Notes under the pieces: model-generated | The model's database searches: none | What the model saw: the letters and a program-made list of their open reading frames with translations, nothing else | What the model was told of the DNA's origin: nothing | Source: an uncultured Collinsella sp. | GTDB taxonomy: Bacteria; Actinomycetota; Coriobacteriia; Coriobacteriales; Coriobacteriaceae | Assembly: GCA_900553215.1 (NCBI GenBank) | Contig: USCJ01000015.1 | Coordinates: 1-14,030 of the forward strand | Direction of reading: 5' to 3' | DNA: 14,030 bases | Shown: piece after piece, positions 7,049-14,030 of the stretch | How the letters are laid out: each line of letters begins with the position of its first letter | Position numbering within the stretch: position 1 is the first letter of the stretch | Made by a program: the position numbers and the translations under genes

Positions 7049-8059
7049 GTGGCAAAACAGCGCGTTACGATCGCAGACGTCGCTCGAGAGGCGGGAACCT
7101 CGACGGCAAGCGTCTCGTATTACCTCAACGACAAACGAGAAAAGCTTAGCGAAAAGACGCAGACAAAGATTGCGCGCGTCATCAAGGAACTCGGATACGT
7201 TCCCAACGCCCAAGCGCAGACGCTCACCGGCAAGCAAACCCACGTCATTGCCATCATCATTTTGGATAACACCAACAAATGGGCGGGGCTCGTTCTCAAT
7301 GGCATGGAGCAGGTCATGCTCCCCGCGGGCTACCAGACGGTCGTTTGCACGAGCAACTTTAACCCCGAGACCGAGCTCATGTACGTCGACAAGATGCTCT
7401 CGCTGGGCGTCGATGGCTTTATCATCCAGCCCACGGCAAATTTCAAGGCCGTGCACGACCGCATTAGACGCGCCGGCAAGCCCGTCGTCTTTTTTGACGC
7501 GGCCATCTACAGCCCAGGCACCAGCTGGATCAAAACCAACCTCTACGACGGCGTGTACAACGCCACGCAGGCGCTTCTCGATGCCGGCTACGAGGACTTT
7601 TTCTCCATTGCCGCCAATATGACCGAAATGCGCACCCGCATGGAACGTTTTCAGGGATATGCCGAGGCATTAGCCGCGAATGGGCAGCTCTACAAAGCCA
7701 TCCCCATCGATCACAACAAGCCGTCAATCAACGAGCTCACCGAATACTTTAAATACAAGTTCAACCCCGCCAAGCGCACACTCATCTTTGTCCAAAACCA
7801 ATGGGCGCTCCCCCGCGTCTACAAGGCACTTCAGCCCATGGCCCATCTGCTTCCGCAGCAAATCGGCCTTTTGGGACTCAACTGCGAAGACTGGACTAAT
7901 CTCACCACACCGACCGTCTCCACCATCATCGAGCCCGTCGACCAGGAAGGTCGCGAAGCAGCCGAGATGCTGCTCGCCCTACTTGACGGCAGCAGCGAAC
8001 CCGGCGAGCAGCGCATTCTCGAGTGCAAGCTCAACTGGCTCGACTCCACCTCGATCTAG
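7049..8059 (+). CDS. LacI-family transcriptional regulator
   Basis: This protein has about 336 residues, the normal LacI length. The N-terminal helix-turn-helix is VTIADVAREAGTSTASVSYY (6-25), followed by the hinge (about 48-61, ELGYVPNAQAQTL). A periplasmic-binding-protein-like effector domain follows (from about HVIAIIILDN, 65-74). The GTG at 7049 is chosen because GGAAGGAG ends 5 bases before it and family similarity starts with VAKQRVTIADV; the ATG at 7013 lacks a ribosome site. It is divergent from the PTS operon and is probably its repressor, released by a sugar or sugar phosphate of that pathway. This role is inferred from position. The gene ends just before a hairpin at 8065-8093. Confidence 0.9.
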   Translation: MAKQRVTIADVAREAGTSTASVSYYLNDKREKLSEKTQTKIARVIKELGYVPNAQAQTLTGKQTHVIAIIILDNTNKWAGLVLNGMEQVMLPAGYQTVVCTSNFNPETELMYVDKMLSLGVDGFIIQPTANFKAVHDRIRRAGKPVVFFDAAIYSPGTSWIKTNLYDGVYNATQALLDAGYEDFFSIAANMTEMRTRMERFQGYAEALAANGQLYKAIPIDHNKPSINELTEYFKYKFNPAKRTLIFVQNQWALPRVYKALQPMAHLLPQQIGLLGLNCEDWTNLTTPTVSTIIEPVDQEGREAAEMLLALLDGSSEPGEQRILECKLNWLDSTSI

Positions 8060-8064
8060 ACCGC

Positions 8065-8093
8065 GGGACAAATTAATCAGTAGTGTTTGTCCC
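8065..8093 (+). terminator. Hairpin downstream of the LacI gene
   Basis: An 8-bp perfect inverted repeat (GGGACAAA at 8065-8072 with TTTGTCCC at 8086-8093) has a 13-base AT-rich loop and starts 6 bases after the stop. The bases after it (AAATCTTAAG) are not a T tract, so it is a weak terminator at best, or part of a dispersed intergenic repeat. Confidence 0.35.
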
Positions 8094-8136
8094 AAATCTT
8101 AAGTATTTGTTCGATAGAACGGCCCCTGCCGGCTCC

Positions 8137-8145
8137 TGCTAGACT
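8137..8145 (+). promoter_or_regulatory. Candidate extended -10 for the nuclease gene
   Basis: TGCTAGACT fits an extended -10 (TGN plus TAGACT). It lies 33 bases before the ATG at 8179. No good -35 is seen 16-18 bases upstream. Confidence 0.25.
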
Positions 8146-8178
8146 GGTAGATTCCCAACCGTCCCTCCAGGAGCCTCA

Positions 8179-9162
8179 ATGTCGCGCAAGTCCGCCTACA
8201 AGCAAGTACTTTCCATCGGCACCGCCGTGGTGCTGGGGTTTGCACTGTTTACGGGATCGCTTGACGGGGCGCCCAAGCTGCTGTCGCCGCAAAGCGACGA
8301 ACAGGCGGCGGCTCTGGCCGAAAAACAAAACGAGAGCCCCAGCCGCACCGACGACGAGGCAGACCTGGTCGCCCGGCTCGAATCGGGAACAGCGAGTTCC
8401 TCGGACTCTCAAAATAGCCAAGACTCTGACGATGGCTCCGATTCCGCCGCAACCGACACAGGCGACGGCGCTTCCGCGGACAGCACCGCCACCCCCATCG
8501 ACGAGGTCGAAAACCCCGACCTCAACCGCGCCCGCGGTGTTTATCTCAGCAGCATTCCCGACTATGCCGGCAACCCCTACGTTGCCCTTCGCGCCGACAG
8601 CACGCACCCGCTCGGCACTCCGTCATTCACACTCGATGAATACGATCGCGCCACCGAAGAGGGCTGCTTTAAGAAGTTCTCCAAGCTCGACAGCCTGGGC
8701 CGCACTCGCAAAGCGCTCGCCTGCGTGGGCCCCGAATCGCTCGGTCAAGGCAAGCGCGGCGATATCTCGCGCATCCATCCCGCCGGATGGCATCAGCAGC
8801 GCTACGACTTTATTCCGGGCCAGAGCCTCTACAACCGCTGCCACCTCATCGCCTGGTCGCTCTGCGGCGAAAACGCCAACCGCAAGAATCTCCTCACCGG
8901 CACGCGCTATCTCAACGAGACGGGCATGCTACCGTTTGAGGAGCAGATTCTCGACTACATCCGCGAAACGGGCAACCACGTGCTCTACCGCGTCACGCCC
9001 ATGTATAACGAAGAGGAACTTGTCTGCCGTGGCGTGCGCCTCGAGGCGCAATCGGTCGAGGACCACGGCAAGGCCCTCTGCTTCCACGTATATTGCTACA
9101 ACCTGCAGCCGCATGCGCAGATCGACTACGCCACCGGCCGCAATCAGGCCTCGGGGGACTAG
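8179..9162 (+). CDS. Secreted or membrane-anchored DNA/RNA non-specific endonuclease
   Basis: This 327-residue protein starts with a positively charged N-terminus and one hydrophobic segment (about 8-28), acting as a signal peptide or membrane anchor. A low-complexity Ser/Asp/Ala-rich linker follows (about 68-108), and then a nuclease domain of the Endonuclease_NS_2 / EndA-like (beta-beta-alpha metal) family. The core is SLYNRCHLIAWSLCGENANR (216-235) with H222 as the likely general base, then KNLLTGTRYLN (236-246), whose asparagines are candidates for metal binding. HVLYRVTP and YCYNLQPHAQIDYATG are typical of the C-terminus. NRCH in place of DRGH is normal for this subfamily. AGGAG lies 5 bases before the ATG. 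It probably degrades extracellular nucleic acid. No competence or toxin-immunity gene is adjacent, so a DNA-uptake or antibacterial role is unsupported. Confidence 0.88.
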   Translation: MSRKSAYKQVLSIGTAVVLGFALFTGSLDGAPKLLSPQSDEQAAALAEKQNESPSRTDDEADLVARLESGTASSSDSQNSQDSDDGSDSAATDTGDGASADSTATPIDEVENPDLNRARGVYLSSIPDYAGNPYVALRADSTHPLGTPSFTLDEYDRATEEGCFKKFSKLDSLGRTRKALACVGPESLGQGKRGDISRIHPAGWHQQRYDFIPGQSLYNRCHLIAWSLCGENANRKNLLTGTRYLNETGMLPFEEQILDYIRETGNHVLYRVTPMYNEEELVCRGVRLEAQSVEDHGKALCFHVYCYNLQPHAQIDYATGRNQASGD

Positions 9163-9215
9163 GGCCGACTAAGCTGCCCCAAAACCTAACATGATCCGTT
9201 TTCCTCCGTCCCCTA

Positions 9216-9257
9216 GGGATCAAAAAGGGCCGCCCTGGATTGCCCAGAGCGGCCCTT
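9216..9257 (-). terminator. Intrinsic terminator of the EF-G-like gene
   Basis: A 9-bp stem (AAGGGCCGC at 9225-9233 with 9249-9257) extends by four more pairs after one mismatch. On the minus strand it is followed by TTTTTGATCC, a classic U tract. It lies 35 bases after the EF-G-like stop and may also serve the convergent nuclease gene, although the tail on the + strand is poor. Confidence 0.85.
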
Positions 9258-9291
9258 GCATCGGCATGTATGTTGCAGGCAAAGCCCCGCG

Positions 9292-11367
9292 CTACTTGGC
9301 GCGGCCCTCCTCATAGCGCTCGACCAGCTTGGCCTGAACGTCATAAGGCACCTGCTCATAGCCTGCGGGCTTCATGGTAAAGTCACCCGTGCCGCGCGTG
9401 ATAGAGCGCAGGCGCGTCGAGTAATCCGTCAGCTCGGCCAGCGGGGCCTGGGCAATGACCACGGTATCGCCGCGCTCGTCGGTCTCCATACCCGTCACGC
9501 GACCGCGCGAGGCCGAGATGTCGCCCATCACGGCGCCGGCATAGCTCTCGGGGATAGTCACCGTAATTTCCTCGATGGGCTCCAGCACCACCGGGTCGGC
9601 ATCGGCACACGCCTTGCGCAGGCCGATGCGAGCCGCCGCGCGGAACGCCATCTCGTTGGAGTCGACGCTGTGATACGAGCCGTCGTACACAGCCACGCGA
9701 ATGCCCGTGAGCGGGTAGCCAGCGATGATGCCGTCCTTCATGGTCTCCTGGACACCCTTGTCCACGGCGGGGATGAGCGAGCGCGGGATGCGGCCGCCCA
9801 CGACCTCGTCAACAAACTCATAGCCGTCGCTCGTGCCGTCGGGCCCAATGAGCGGCTCCACGCGCAGCCAGCAGTCGCCGTACTGCCCGGCGCCGCCGGT
9901 CTGCTTCTTGTGGCGACCCTGGGCGCTTGCCGTGCGGCGGATGGTCTCGCGATACGGAATGCGGATCGGCACGCTCTTTGCCACAACCTTGGTACGGTCC
10001 TCCAAACGGTTGAGCAGCACCGAAACCTGCGCCTCGCCCACCGCCGAGATAATGGTCTGGCCGGTCTCCTCGTCGCGGTCGATGCTCATGGTCGGATCGG
10101 CCTTGCAGGCCTTCTCGATAAACGTGTAGAGCTTCTCTTCGTCGCCGCGATTCTCGGCCTCGATGGCAATACGGTACTGCGAGTTGGGGAACTTAAACGC
10201 CGCAGCCTCGACCTTACCGGTAATCGAGAGCGTGTCGCCCGTCTCGGCAGCCAGCTTGGGCGCCACGATGATATCGCCGGCATAGGCGTGACCGACCTCG
10301 GTCATGTCACGACCGCACATCACATACAGGTGAGCCAGACGCTCGCCCTTGCGCGTGCGCGCATTGATCAGCTCAAGGCCCGGCTCAAGCGTGCCCGTCA
10401 GTACCTTGATAAAGCTGATGCGACCCTGCTGCGGATCGGCCAGCGTCTTAAACACAAACGCCACCGGACGGTCATCGTCACTCGAGATCTTAAGCGAATC
10501 ACCGTCGATGAGCGGCATCTCGCCGTAGTCGGTCGGCGCCGGGAAGTACGTGGCGATGTCGTCCATCAGCGAGTTGACGCCCTGCTCCTTAATGCAATCG
10601 CCCGCAAAGACCGGCACAAAGATGCGCTCGGCGATCGCCTTAGACAGCAGGCCTTCAAGCTCCTCCTGCGTCAGCGTCTCCTCGCCTTCCAGGTATTTCA
10701 TCATCAGCTCGTCGTCAGCCTCGGCCACCAGCTCGCACAGATGGTCATGGGCCTCCTCGGCCTGGGCACGATACTCCTCGGGAATCTCCGACTCAACGGC
10801 CTCGGCGCCGTTGCAGTGGCGCGCCTTCATGCGCACCAGGTCGATGATGCCGTCAAAGTCCTCGCCCTCGCCCCAGGGAAGGGTCACGGCGCCCAGTCGT
10901 GTACCAAAGCGCTCCTGCAGCAGGTCCATTGTGGTCGCAAAGCTGGCCTCGGAGCGCGACAGGCGGTTTACGAACACCGCACGCGCCAGACGCAGGTCCT
11001 CGGCGGCATACCAGAGCTTAACCGTCGTAGGCTGCGGGCCGGCCTCGGCGTCGACCACAAACAGAGCCGTCTCGCAGACGCTCATCGCGGCAAAGGCGTC
11101 GCCGATAAAATCGGGGTAGCACGGGGCATCGAGCACATTGATGCGCGCGCCCTTCCAGTCGATCGGCGCGATGGTCGTCGAGATGGAAAATGCACGCTTG
11201 ACCTCTTCGGGGTCATAGTCGAGCGTGGGCTTGGTGCCGTCGTGGCCGCCCAGGCGGGCGGTCTTGCCGGAAAGGTGGAGCATGGCCTCGGCGAGTGAAG
11301 TCTTGCCCACCCCGCCTTGGCCTACGAGCACCACGTTCCTTACGTTACCGGTCTTGGGAGCACCCAT
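9292..11367 (-). CDS. Elongation factor G-like protein (EF-G2-type translational GTPase)
   Basis: The protein has 691 residues with EF-G domain order: GTPase domain, beta-barrel domain II (about 290-370), and domains III-V ending in STRLRSITRGTGDFTM and YEQVPYDVQ. The P-loop is GQGGVGKT (16-23). G3 reads DAPCYPDF (80-87) where canonical EF-G has DTPGHVDF, so both the glycine and the catalytic histidine are replaced. G4 reads NRLS (134-137) in place of NKxD. A tyrosine at the histidine position is shared with actinobacterial FusA2-type proteins. It is therefore not the housekeeping EF-G and probably has an accessory role at the ribosome, unknown here. The ATG at 11367 is chosen over upstream in-frame ATGs because AAGGAGGT lies just before it. 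It stands alone with its own terminator. Confidence 0.9.
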   Translation of the reverse strand: MGAPKTGNVRNVVLVGQGGVGKTSLAEAMLHLSGKTARLGGHDGTKPTLDYDPEEVKRAFSISTTIAPIDWKGARINVLDAPCYPDFIGDAFAAMSVCETALFVVDAEAGPQPTTVKLWYAAEDLRLARAVFVNRLSRSEASFATTMDLLQERFGTRLGAVTLPWGEGEDFDGIIDLVRMKARHCNGAEAVESEIPEEYRAQAEEAHDHLCELVAEADDELMMKYLEGEETLTQEELEGLLSKAIAERIFVPVFAGDCIKEQGVNSLMDDIATYFPAPTDYGEMPLIDGDSLKISSDDDRPVAFVFKTLADPQQGRISFIKVLTGTLEPGLELINARTRKGERLAHLYVMCGRDMTEVGHAYAGDIIVAPKLAAETGDTLSITGKVEAAAFKFPNSQYRIAIEAENRGDEEKLYTFIEKACKADPTMSIDRDEETGQTIISAVGEAQVSVLLNRLEDRTKVVAKSVPIRIPYRETIRRTASAQGRHKKQTGGAGQYGDCWLRVEPLIGPDGTSDGYEFVDEVVGGRIPRSLIPAVDKGVQETMKDGIIAGYPLTGIRVAVYDGSYHSVDSNEMAFRAAARIGLRKACADADPVVLEPIEEITVTIPESYAGAVMGDISASRGRVTGMETDERGDTVVIAQAPLAELTDYSTRLRSITRGTGDFTMKPAGYEQVPYDVQAKLVERYEEGRAK

Positions 11368-11677
11368 GATGACCTCCTTGCAGGGCCGCGCGCAATGCGC
11401 GACGCCAACGGGGAGAGTTCGCGGTCGGTGCCGTCCCGGGAGCAGCATGGTCGGCAGCCGAGCCGACTCACCCTCCAAATGTCCTATGCCACCACCCTAC
11501 CCTCACGGACGGCTGTCCATGCATACCTTTCGGCACACGTATGAATACAGGCGGCGAGAGGAAGAGACAAGCTTGTGGGGCAATTATTGAACCCCGTCGA
11601 TGTAAACAAAAAGCCGCCACAGACCGTAAGACCTGCGGCGGCTTCGCCTCAATTAATAGTTGAGTAAATACCTGAGT
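11368..11677. promoter_or_regulatory. Intergenic region: EF-G-like leader and end of the ABC operon
   Basis: No gene is seen in these 310 bases. The left part is the minus-strand leader of the EF-G-like gene. A weak promoter can be drawn as TTGTCT (11565-11570), 17 bases, TATTCA (11542-11547). That would give a leader of about 165 bases, which contains a short GC-rich dyad (GTCGGC 11450-11455 with GCCGAC 11462-11467). The right part holds the ABC operon terminator. Confidence 0.35.
11601..11644 (-). terminator. Intrinsic terminator of the amino acid ABC operon
   Basis: An 8-bp stem (AAGCCGCC at 11611-11618 with GGCGGCTT at 11637-11644) has further pairing inside (CAG with CTG). On the minus strand it is followed by TTTTTGTTTAC. 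It starts 34 bases after the ATPase stop. Confidence 0.88.
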
Positions 11678-12442
11678 CTATCCCTCGATACGGCTCAAGA
11701 ACTCACGCGTGCGCTGCTCGCGCGGATGGTCGATAACCTGCTCGGCAGATCCCTCCTCGACAATGCGACCGCCGTCCATAAAGACCACGCGGTCGGCAAC
11801 ATCGCGCGCAAATTGCATCGCGTGGGTCACGATTACCATCGTCATATTCTGCGCCGCCAGGTCCTTAATGACACGCAGCACCTCGGCCGTCAGCTCGGGA
11901 TCGAGTGCCGAGGTCGGCTCGTCAAAGAATAAGATTTCCGGATCGAGCGCCAGGGCGCGGGCAATACTCACGCGCTGCTGCTGACCGCCCGAAAGCTCAC
12001 ACGGCACCTTGTTCTCGTTGCCCGTAAGCCCCATCTGCGCGATCAACTCACGCGCACGCGCCTCCGCCTGCTCGCGCGGGCGCTTAAGCACGCGGATCGG
12101 CGCGTCGATGATGTTTTTCATCACCGTATAGTGCGGGAACAGATTGTAGTTCTGGAACACCAGACCAAACCGCGAGCGCGCCTGTTTGGGCACGTCGCCT
12201 TTCGCATAGACCGCACCCGGCCCCGCGTCCGTCGCAACGGCAAGGTCGCCAAACGAGAGAGAGCCTCCGTCGAGTGTCTCGAGCAGCGTGGCACACCGCA
12301 GCAGCGTAGACTTACCGCCGCCCGAAGGTCCGATAATCGCCACGACCTCGCCACGCTTTACCTCGAGCGAGATATCCTTGAGCACCTCATTGCCGCCAAA
12401 CGCCTTGCGTGCGTTCGCTATATTCATTACCGTTCCGGACAC
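11678..12442 (-). CDS. Polar amino acid ABC transporter, ATP-binding protein (GlnQ/HisP family)
   Basis: This protein of about 254 residues energises amino acid import at the inner membrane. It has Walker A GPSGGGKST (38-46), Q-loop FQNYNLFP, signature LSGGQQQR (150-157), Walker B ILFFDEPTSALD (170-181) and switch H207. Among several in-frame starts, the GTG at 12442 is preferred: GGAGG (12448-12452) is 5 bases upstream, while the ATG at 12454 overlaps that ribosome site. An ATG at 12427 would also be long enough. It follows the permease gene closely on the same strand and ends before a strong terminator. The substrate class (polar amino acid, possibly glutamine, cystine or arginine) comes from family only. 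Confidence 0.94.
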   Translation of the reverse strand: MSGTVMNIANARKAFGGNEVLKDISLEVKRGEVVAIIGPSGGGKSTLLRCATLLETLDGGSLSFGDLAVATDAGPGAVYAKGDVPKQARSRFGLVFQNYNLFPHYTVMKNIIDAPIRVLKRPREQAEARARELIAQMGLTGNENKVPCELSGGQQQRVSIARALALDPEILFFDEPTSALDPELTAEVLRVIKDLAAQNMTMVIVTHAMQFARDVADRVVFMDGGRIVEEGSAEQVIDHPREQRTREFLSRIEG

Positions 12443-12480
12443 GGGAACCTCCATGTGTTTGAAAAGCACGACGGAACAGG

Positions 12481-13134
12481 CTAGTCGTGGTAGTAGTCAA
12501 GTCGCTTTTCGGCAGCGCCCAGCAGCATCTCGACGACGAAGTTAAAGACCCAGTAAATCAGCGCCGCAATTGCAAACGGCACCATGCTCACCTGCGAGGC
12601 GACCAGCGCCTTGGCCGTCGAGAACATCTCGCCCACGCCAATGGCAAATGCCAGCGACGTATCCTTGACCAGCGTGATAATCTCGTTGCCCATCGCCGGC
12701 AAAATGCGCTTGGCGACCTGCGGCATCACGATATACAGAAACGTCTGCATGCGCGAGTAGCCCAGCACCTCGGCAGCCTCGTATTGACCGCGCGGAATGG
12801 ACTGCAGGCCCGAGCGATAGATCTCGGCAAAGTAACCGGCGTAGTTGATGATGAACGCCACGACGCACGCCGTCCACTTGGAATCGGGCGTGAGCGAAAT
12901 GCCAAACACGTAGTACGGGGCAAAGTAGATGGCAAACATCTGCAGCATAAGCGGCGTGCCGCGCACCACCGAAATATAGATGCGCGCAATCCAACGCAGC
13001 GGCGCGACCTTGCTCATGCGCATAAACGCCACGGGGATTCCCAACGGAATCGATCCGAGCAGCGTCAGCACAAACAGCTGCAAACTGACCAAGAAGCCCT
13101 GGCCAAGCATCTGCATCATGACCTGAATAGACAT
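12481..13134 (-). CDS. Polar amino acid ABC transporter permease (HisM/GlnP family)
   Basis: This 217-residue inner-membrane protein has about five hydrophobic segments (around 12-36, 60-78, 86-104, 150-170 and 186-206). The EAA loop, EIYRSGLQSIPRGQYEAAEV (104-123), is the docking site for the ATPase. The short length and VVRGTPLMLQ (57-66) are typical of the family. Its ATG overlaps the stop of the substrate-binding gene (TAATG) and has only a weak ribosome site, so translation is probably coupled. It may work as a homodimer, since no second permease is seen here. Confidence 0.94.
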   Translation of the reverse strand: MSIQVMMQMLGQGFLVSLQLFVLTLLGSIPLGIPVAFMRMSKVAPLRWIARIYISVVRGTPLMLQMFAIYFAPYYVFGISLTPDSKWTACVVAFIINYAGYFAEIYRSGLQSIPRGQYEAAEVLGYSRMQTFLYIVMPQVAKRILPAMGNEIITLVKDTSLAFAIGVGEMFSTAKALVASQVSMVPFAIAALIYWVFNFVVEMLLGAAEKRLDYYHD

Positions 13135-13769
13135 TATTTCAAAACCCAGTTGTCGAAGGAAAGACCGTAATCTGCATATTTATCGCACAGGTCCTTGACC
13201 GTGCCGTCCTCGTAGAGCGTCTTGAGCGACTCGGTCACGGCATCGGCGGACTCGGTGTCGCCCTTCTTAAAGCCGACGGCGTAGTGCTCGCTGGACAGCG
13301 GCTTGTCGAGCTGCGTATAGGCATCGGGCTTGGCGGCCAGCTGATACTGAGCGATCGAGAGGTCGCAAGCCACGGCATCTACTGCGCCGCTCTCGAGCTG
13401 CATAAAGGCCGTGTTGTACTCACCGATGGTATCGAGCGTGGCAAACGTCGCGGCCAGATCCTTCTGGTCGCCCTCGAGCACATCCTGCGCAGCGGAATCG
13501 GTCTGAGTGATCACGGTCTTGTCAGCGAGATCGTCCCAGCTCTTGATACCCGCGTCCTTCTTGACCACGAGCACTTGCTCGTTGAGCATGTACGGCTCGG
13601 AGAACGTGTAGCCGTCCTCACGGCCCTCCATGGTAAAGCCGTTCCAGATGCAGTTGATGGCGCCGGAGTTGAGCAGCGTATCCTTGGCGTCCCAGTCGAT
13701 GGCCTCGTATTTGACCTCCCAGCCCTGCTTATCGGCAACAGCCTTGGCCAGATCGAGATCAAAGCCCAT
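13134..13769 (-). CDS. Polar amino acid ABC transporter substrate-binding protein (5' end missing at contig junction)
   Basis: About 211 residues of a family 3 extracellular solute-binding protein are present. They begin at [13 protein letters not shown], which in this family follows some 40-70 residues of signal peptide and first strands. Typical blocks are [21 protein letters not shown] and [19 protein letters not shown], with an ordinary C-terminus ([11 protein letters not shown]). The methionine at 13769 is not a real start: no ribosome site or signal peptide is present, and the sequence to the right belongs to another gene and probably another genome. The stop overlaps the permease start, placing it first in the operon. 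Confidence 0.9.
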   Translation of the reverse strand: MGFDLDLAKAVADKQGWEVKYEAIDWDAKDTLLNSGAINCIWNGFTMEGREDGYTFSEPYMLNEQVLVVKKDAGIKSWDDLADKTVITQTDSAAQDVLEGDQKDLAATFATLDTIGEYNTAFMQLESGAVDAVACDLSIAQYQLAAKPDAYTQLDKPLSSEHYAVGFKKGDTESADAVTESLKTLYEDGTVKDLCDKYADYGLSFDNWVLK

Positions 13770-13775
13770 CTGGAA
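13765..13775. other. Probable assembly chimera junction
   Basis: A solute-binding-protein gene on the minus strand and an xpt gene on the + strand are both cut inside their reading frames at the same point, with no repeat, transposase or attachment site. Either reading frame can be extended a few bases past the other, so a few bases of shared sequence (around CATCTGGA) may have caused the false join. Confidence 0.8.
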
Positions 13776-14030
13776 TCGGAATTGCCTGTGTTGTGGCTGA
13801 AATTTTTAATGTTCCGGTTGTGTTTGCAAAGAAATCGCAGAGTATCAATCTTGACGGAGAAATGTATGTAGCGGAAGTGGAGTCATTTACACACAAATGC
13901 AGAAATCATGTGATCGTATCTCAAAAATTCCTGACGCCGGAAGATCATGTTCTTATTATCGACGATTTTCTTGCGAACGGATGCGCTCTTCAGGGATTGA
14001 TCCAGATCGTTCAGTCCGCAGGCGCGACAG
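13769..14030 (+). CDS. xpt: Xanthine phosphoribosyltransferase fragment (foreign segment, both ends missing)
   Basis: About 87 codons are open in this frame from TCT at 13769 to the window edge, starting [20 protein letters not shown]. The PRPP-binding motif is [11 protein letters not shown], and the whole piece lines up with the middle of B. subtilis Xpt (SSGIAPAV..., [30 protein letters not shown]). The enzyme joins xanthine to PRPP in purine salvage. Codon use is AT-rich (AAA, TTT, ATT) and GC is about 44%, unlike the rest of the window, and looks like a Clostridia/Lachnospiraceae-type gene. There is no start, because the sequence begins inside the gene at the junction. Confidence 0.9.

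Noticed and set aside
8839..8844. Cysteine next to the catalytic His of the nuclease (NRCH instead of DRGH) as a disabling change
   Set aside because: NRCH is the usual form in this Endonuclease_NS_2-type subfamily as I know it, and the flanking residues are intact.
13765..14030. Natural horizontal transfer of xpt
   Set aside because: Both genes are cut mid-frame at one point with no integrase, repeat or insertion-sequence end; misassembly explains it more simply.
1..14030. CRISPR array, tRNA, rRNA, insertion sequence or phage gene
   Set aside because: No regularly spaced repeats, cloverleaf, rRNA-like stretch, transposase or integrase was seen on either strand.

Overview
The window is most likely from a Collinsella-like member of the Coriobacteriia (Actinomycetota), a high-GC gut anaerobe. 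This is inferred from the GC-rich coding style, strong AAGGAGG-type ribosome sites, the two-gene transketolase, the fructose-type PTS operon and the polar amino acid ABC transporter. No rRNA, tRNA, CRISPR array, insertion sequence or phage gene is visible. The last ~260 bases do not belong to this genome: they are AT-richer (about 44% GC by hand count over 13771-14030, against about 57% in 13501-13620) and encode part of a Firmicutes-type xanthine phosphoribosyltransferase. They are joined in the middle of a transporter gene, so the contig is probably chimeric at about 13767-13772.

Region 1 (1-8059) is a sugar-phosphate locus. A LacI-family regulator on the + strand (7049-8059) diverges from a minus-strand gene series. 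In transcription order this is a fructose-type PTS EIIBC, a GatZ/KbaZ-like protein with no catalytic GatY partner, a small Schiff-base transaldolase, the two halves of a split transketolase, a fructose-type EIIA, and then, after a hairpin, a HAD phosphatase running off the left edge. The simplest reading is that a ketose (or a related sugar) is imported and phosphorylated by EIIA/EIIBC, isomerised or cleaved by the GatZ-like protein, and fed into the non-oxidative pentose phosphate reactions. The substrate cannot be read from the sequence. Between EIIBC and the GatZ-like gene lie two interleaved inverted repeats. Between the GatZ-like gene and the transaldolase lie tandem hairpins with a T-rich tail. 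Both suggest internal control of expression along the operon.

Region 2 (8060-9291) holds one + strand gene for a secreted or membrane-anchored DNA/RNA non-specific endonuclease with a Ser/Asp-rich linker.

Region 3 (9292-11677) holds an EF-G-like translational GTPase on the minus strand, with altered G3 and G4 motifs and a clear intrinsic terminator.

Region 4 (11678-13769) is a minus-strand polar amino acid ABC operon: substrate-binding protein (5' end missing at the junction), permease, ATPase, intrinsic terminator. Region 5 (13769-14030) is the foreign xpt fragment.
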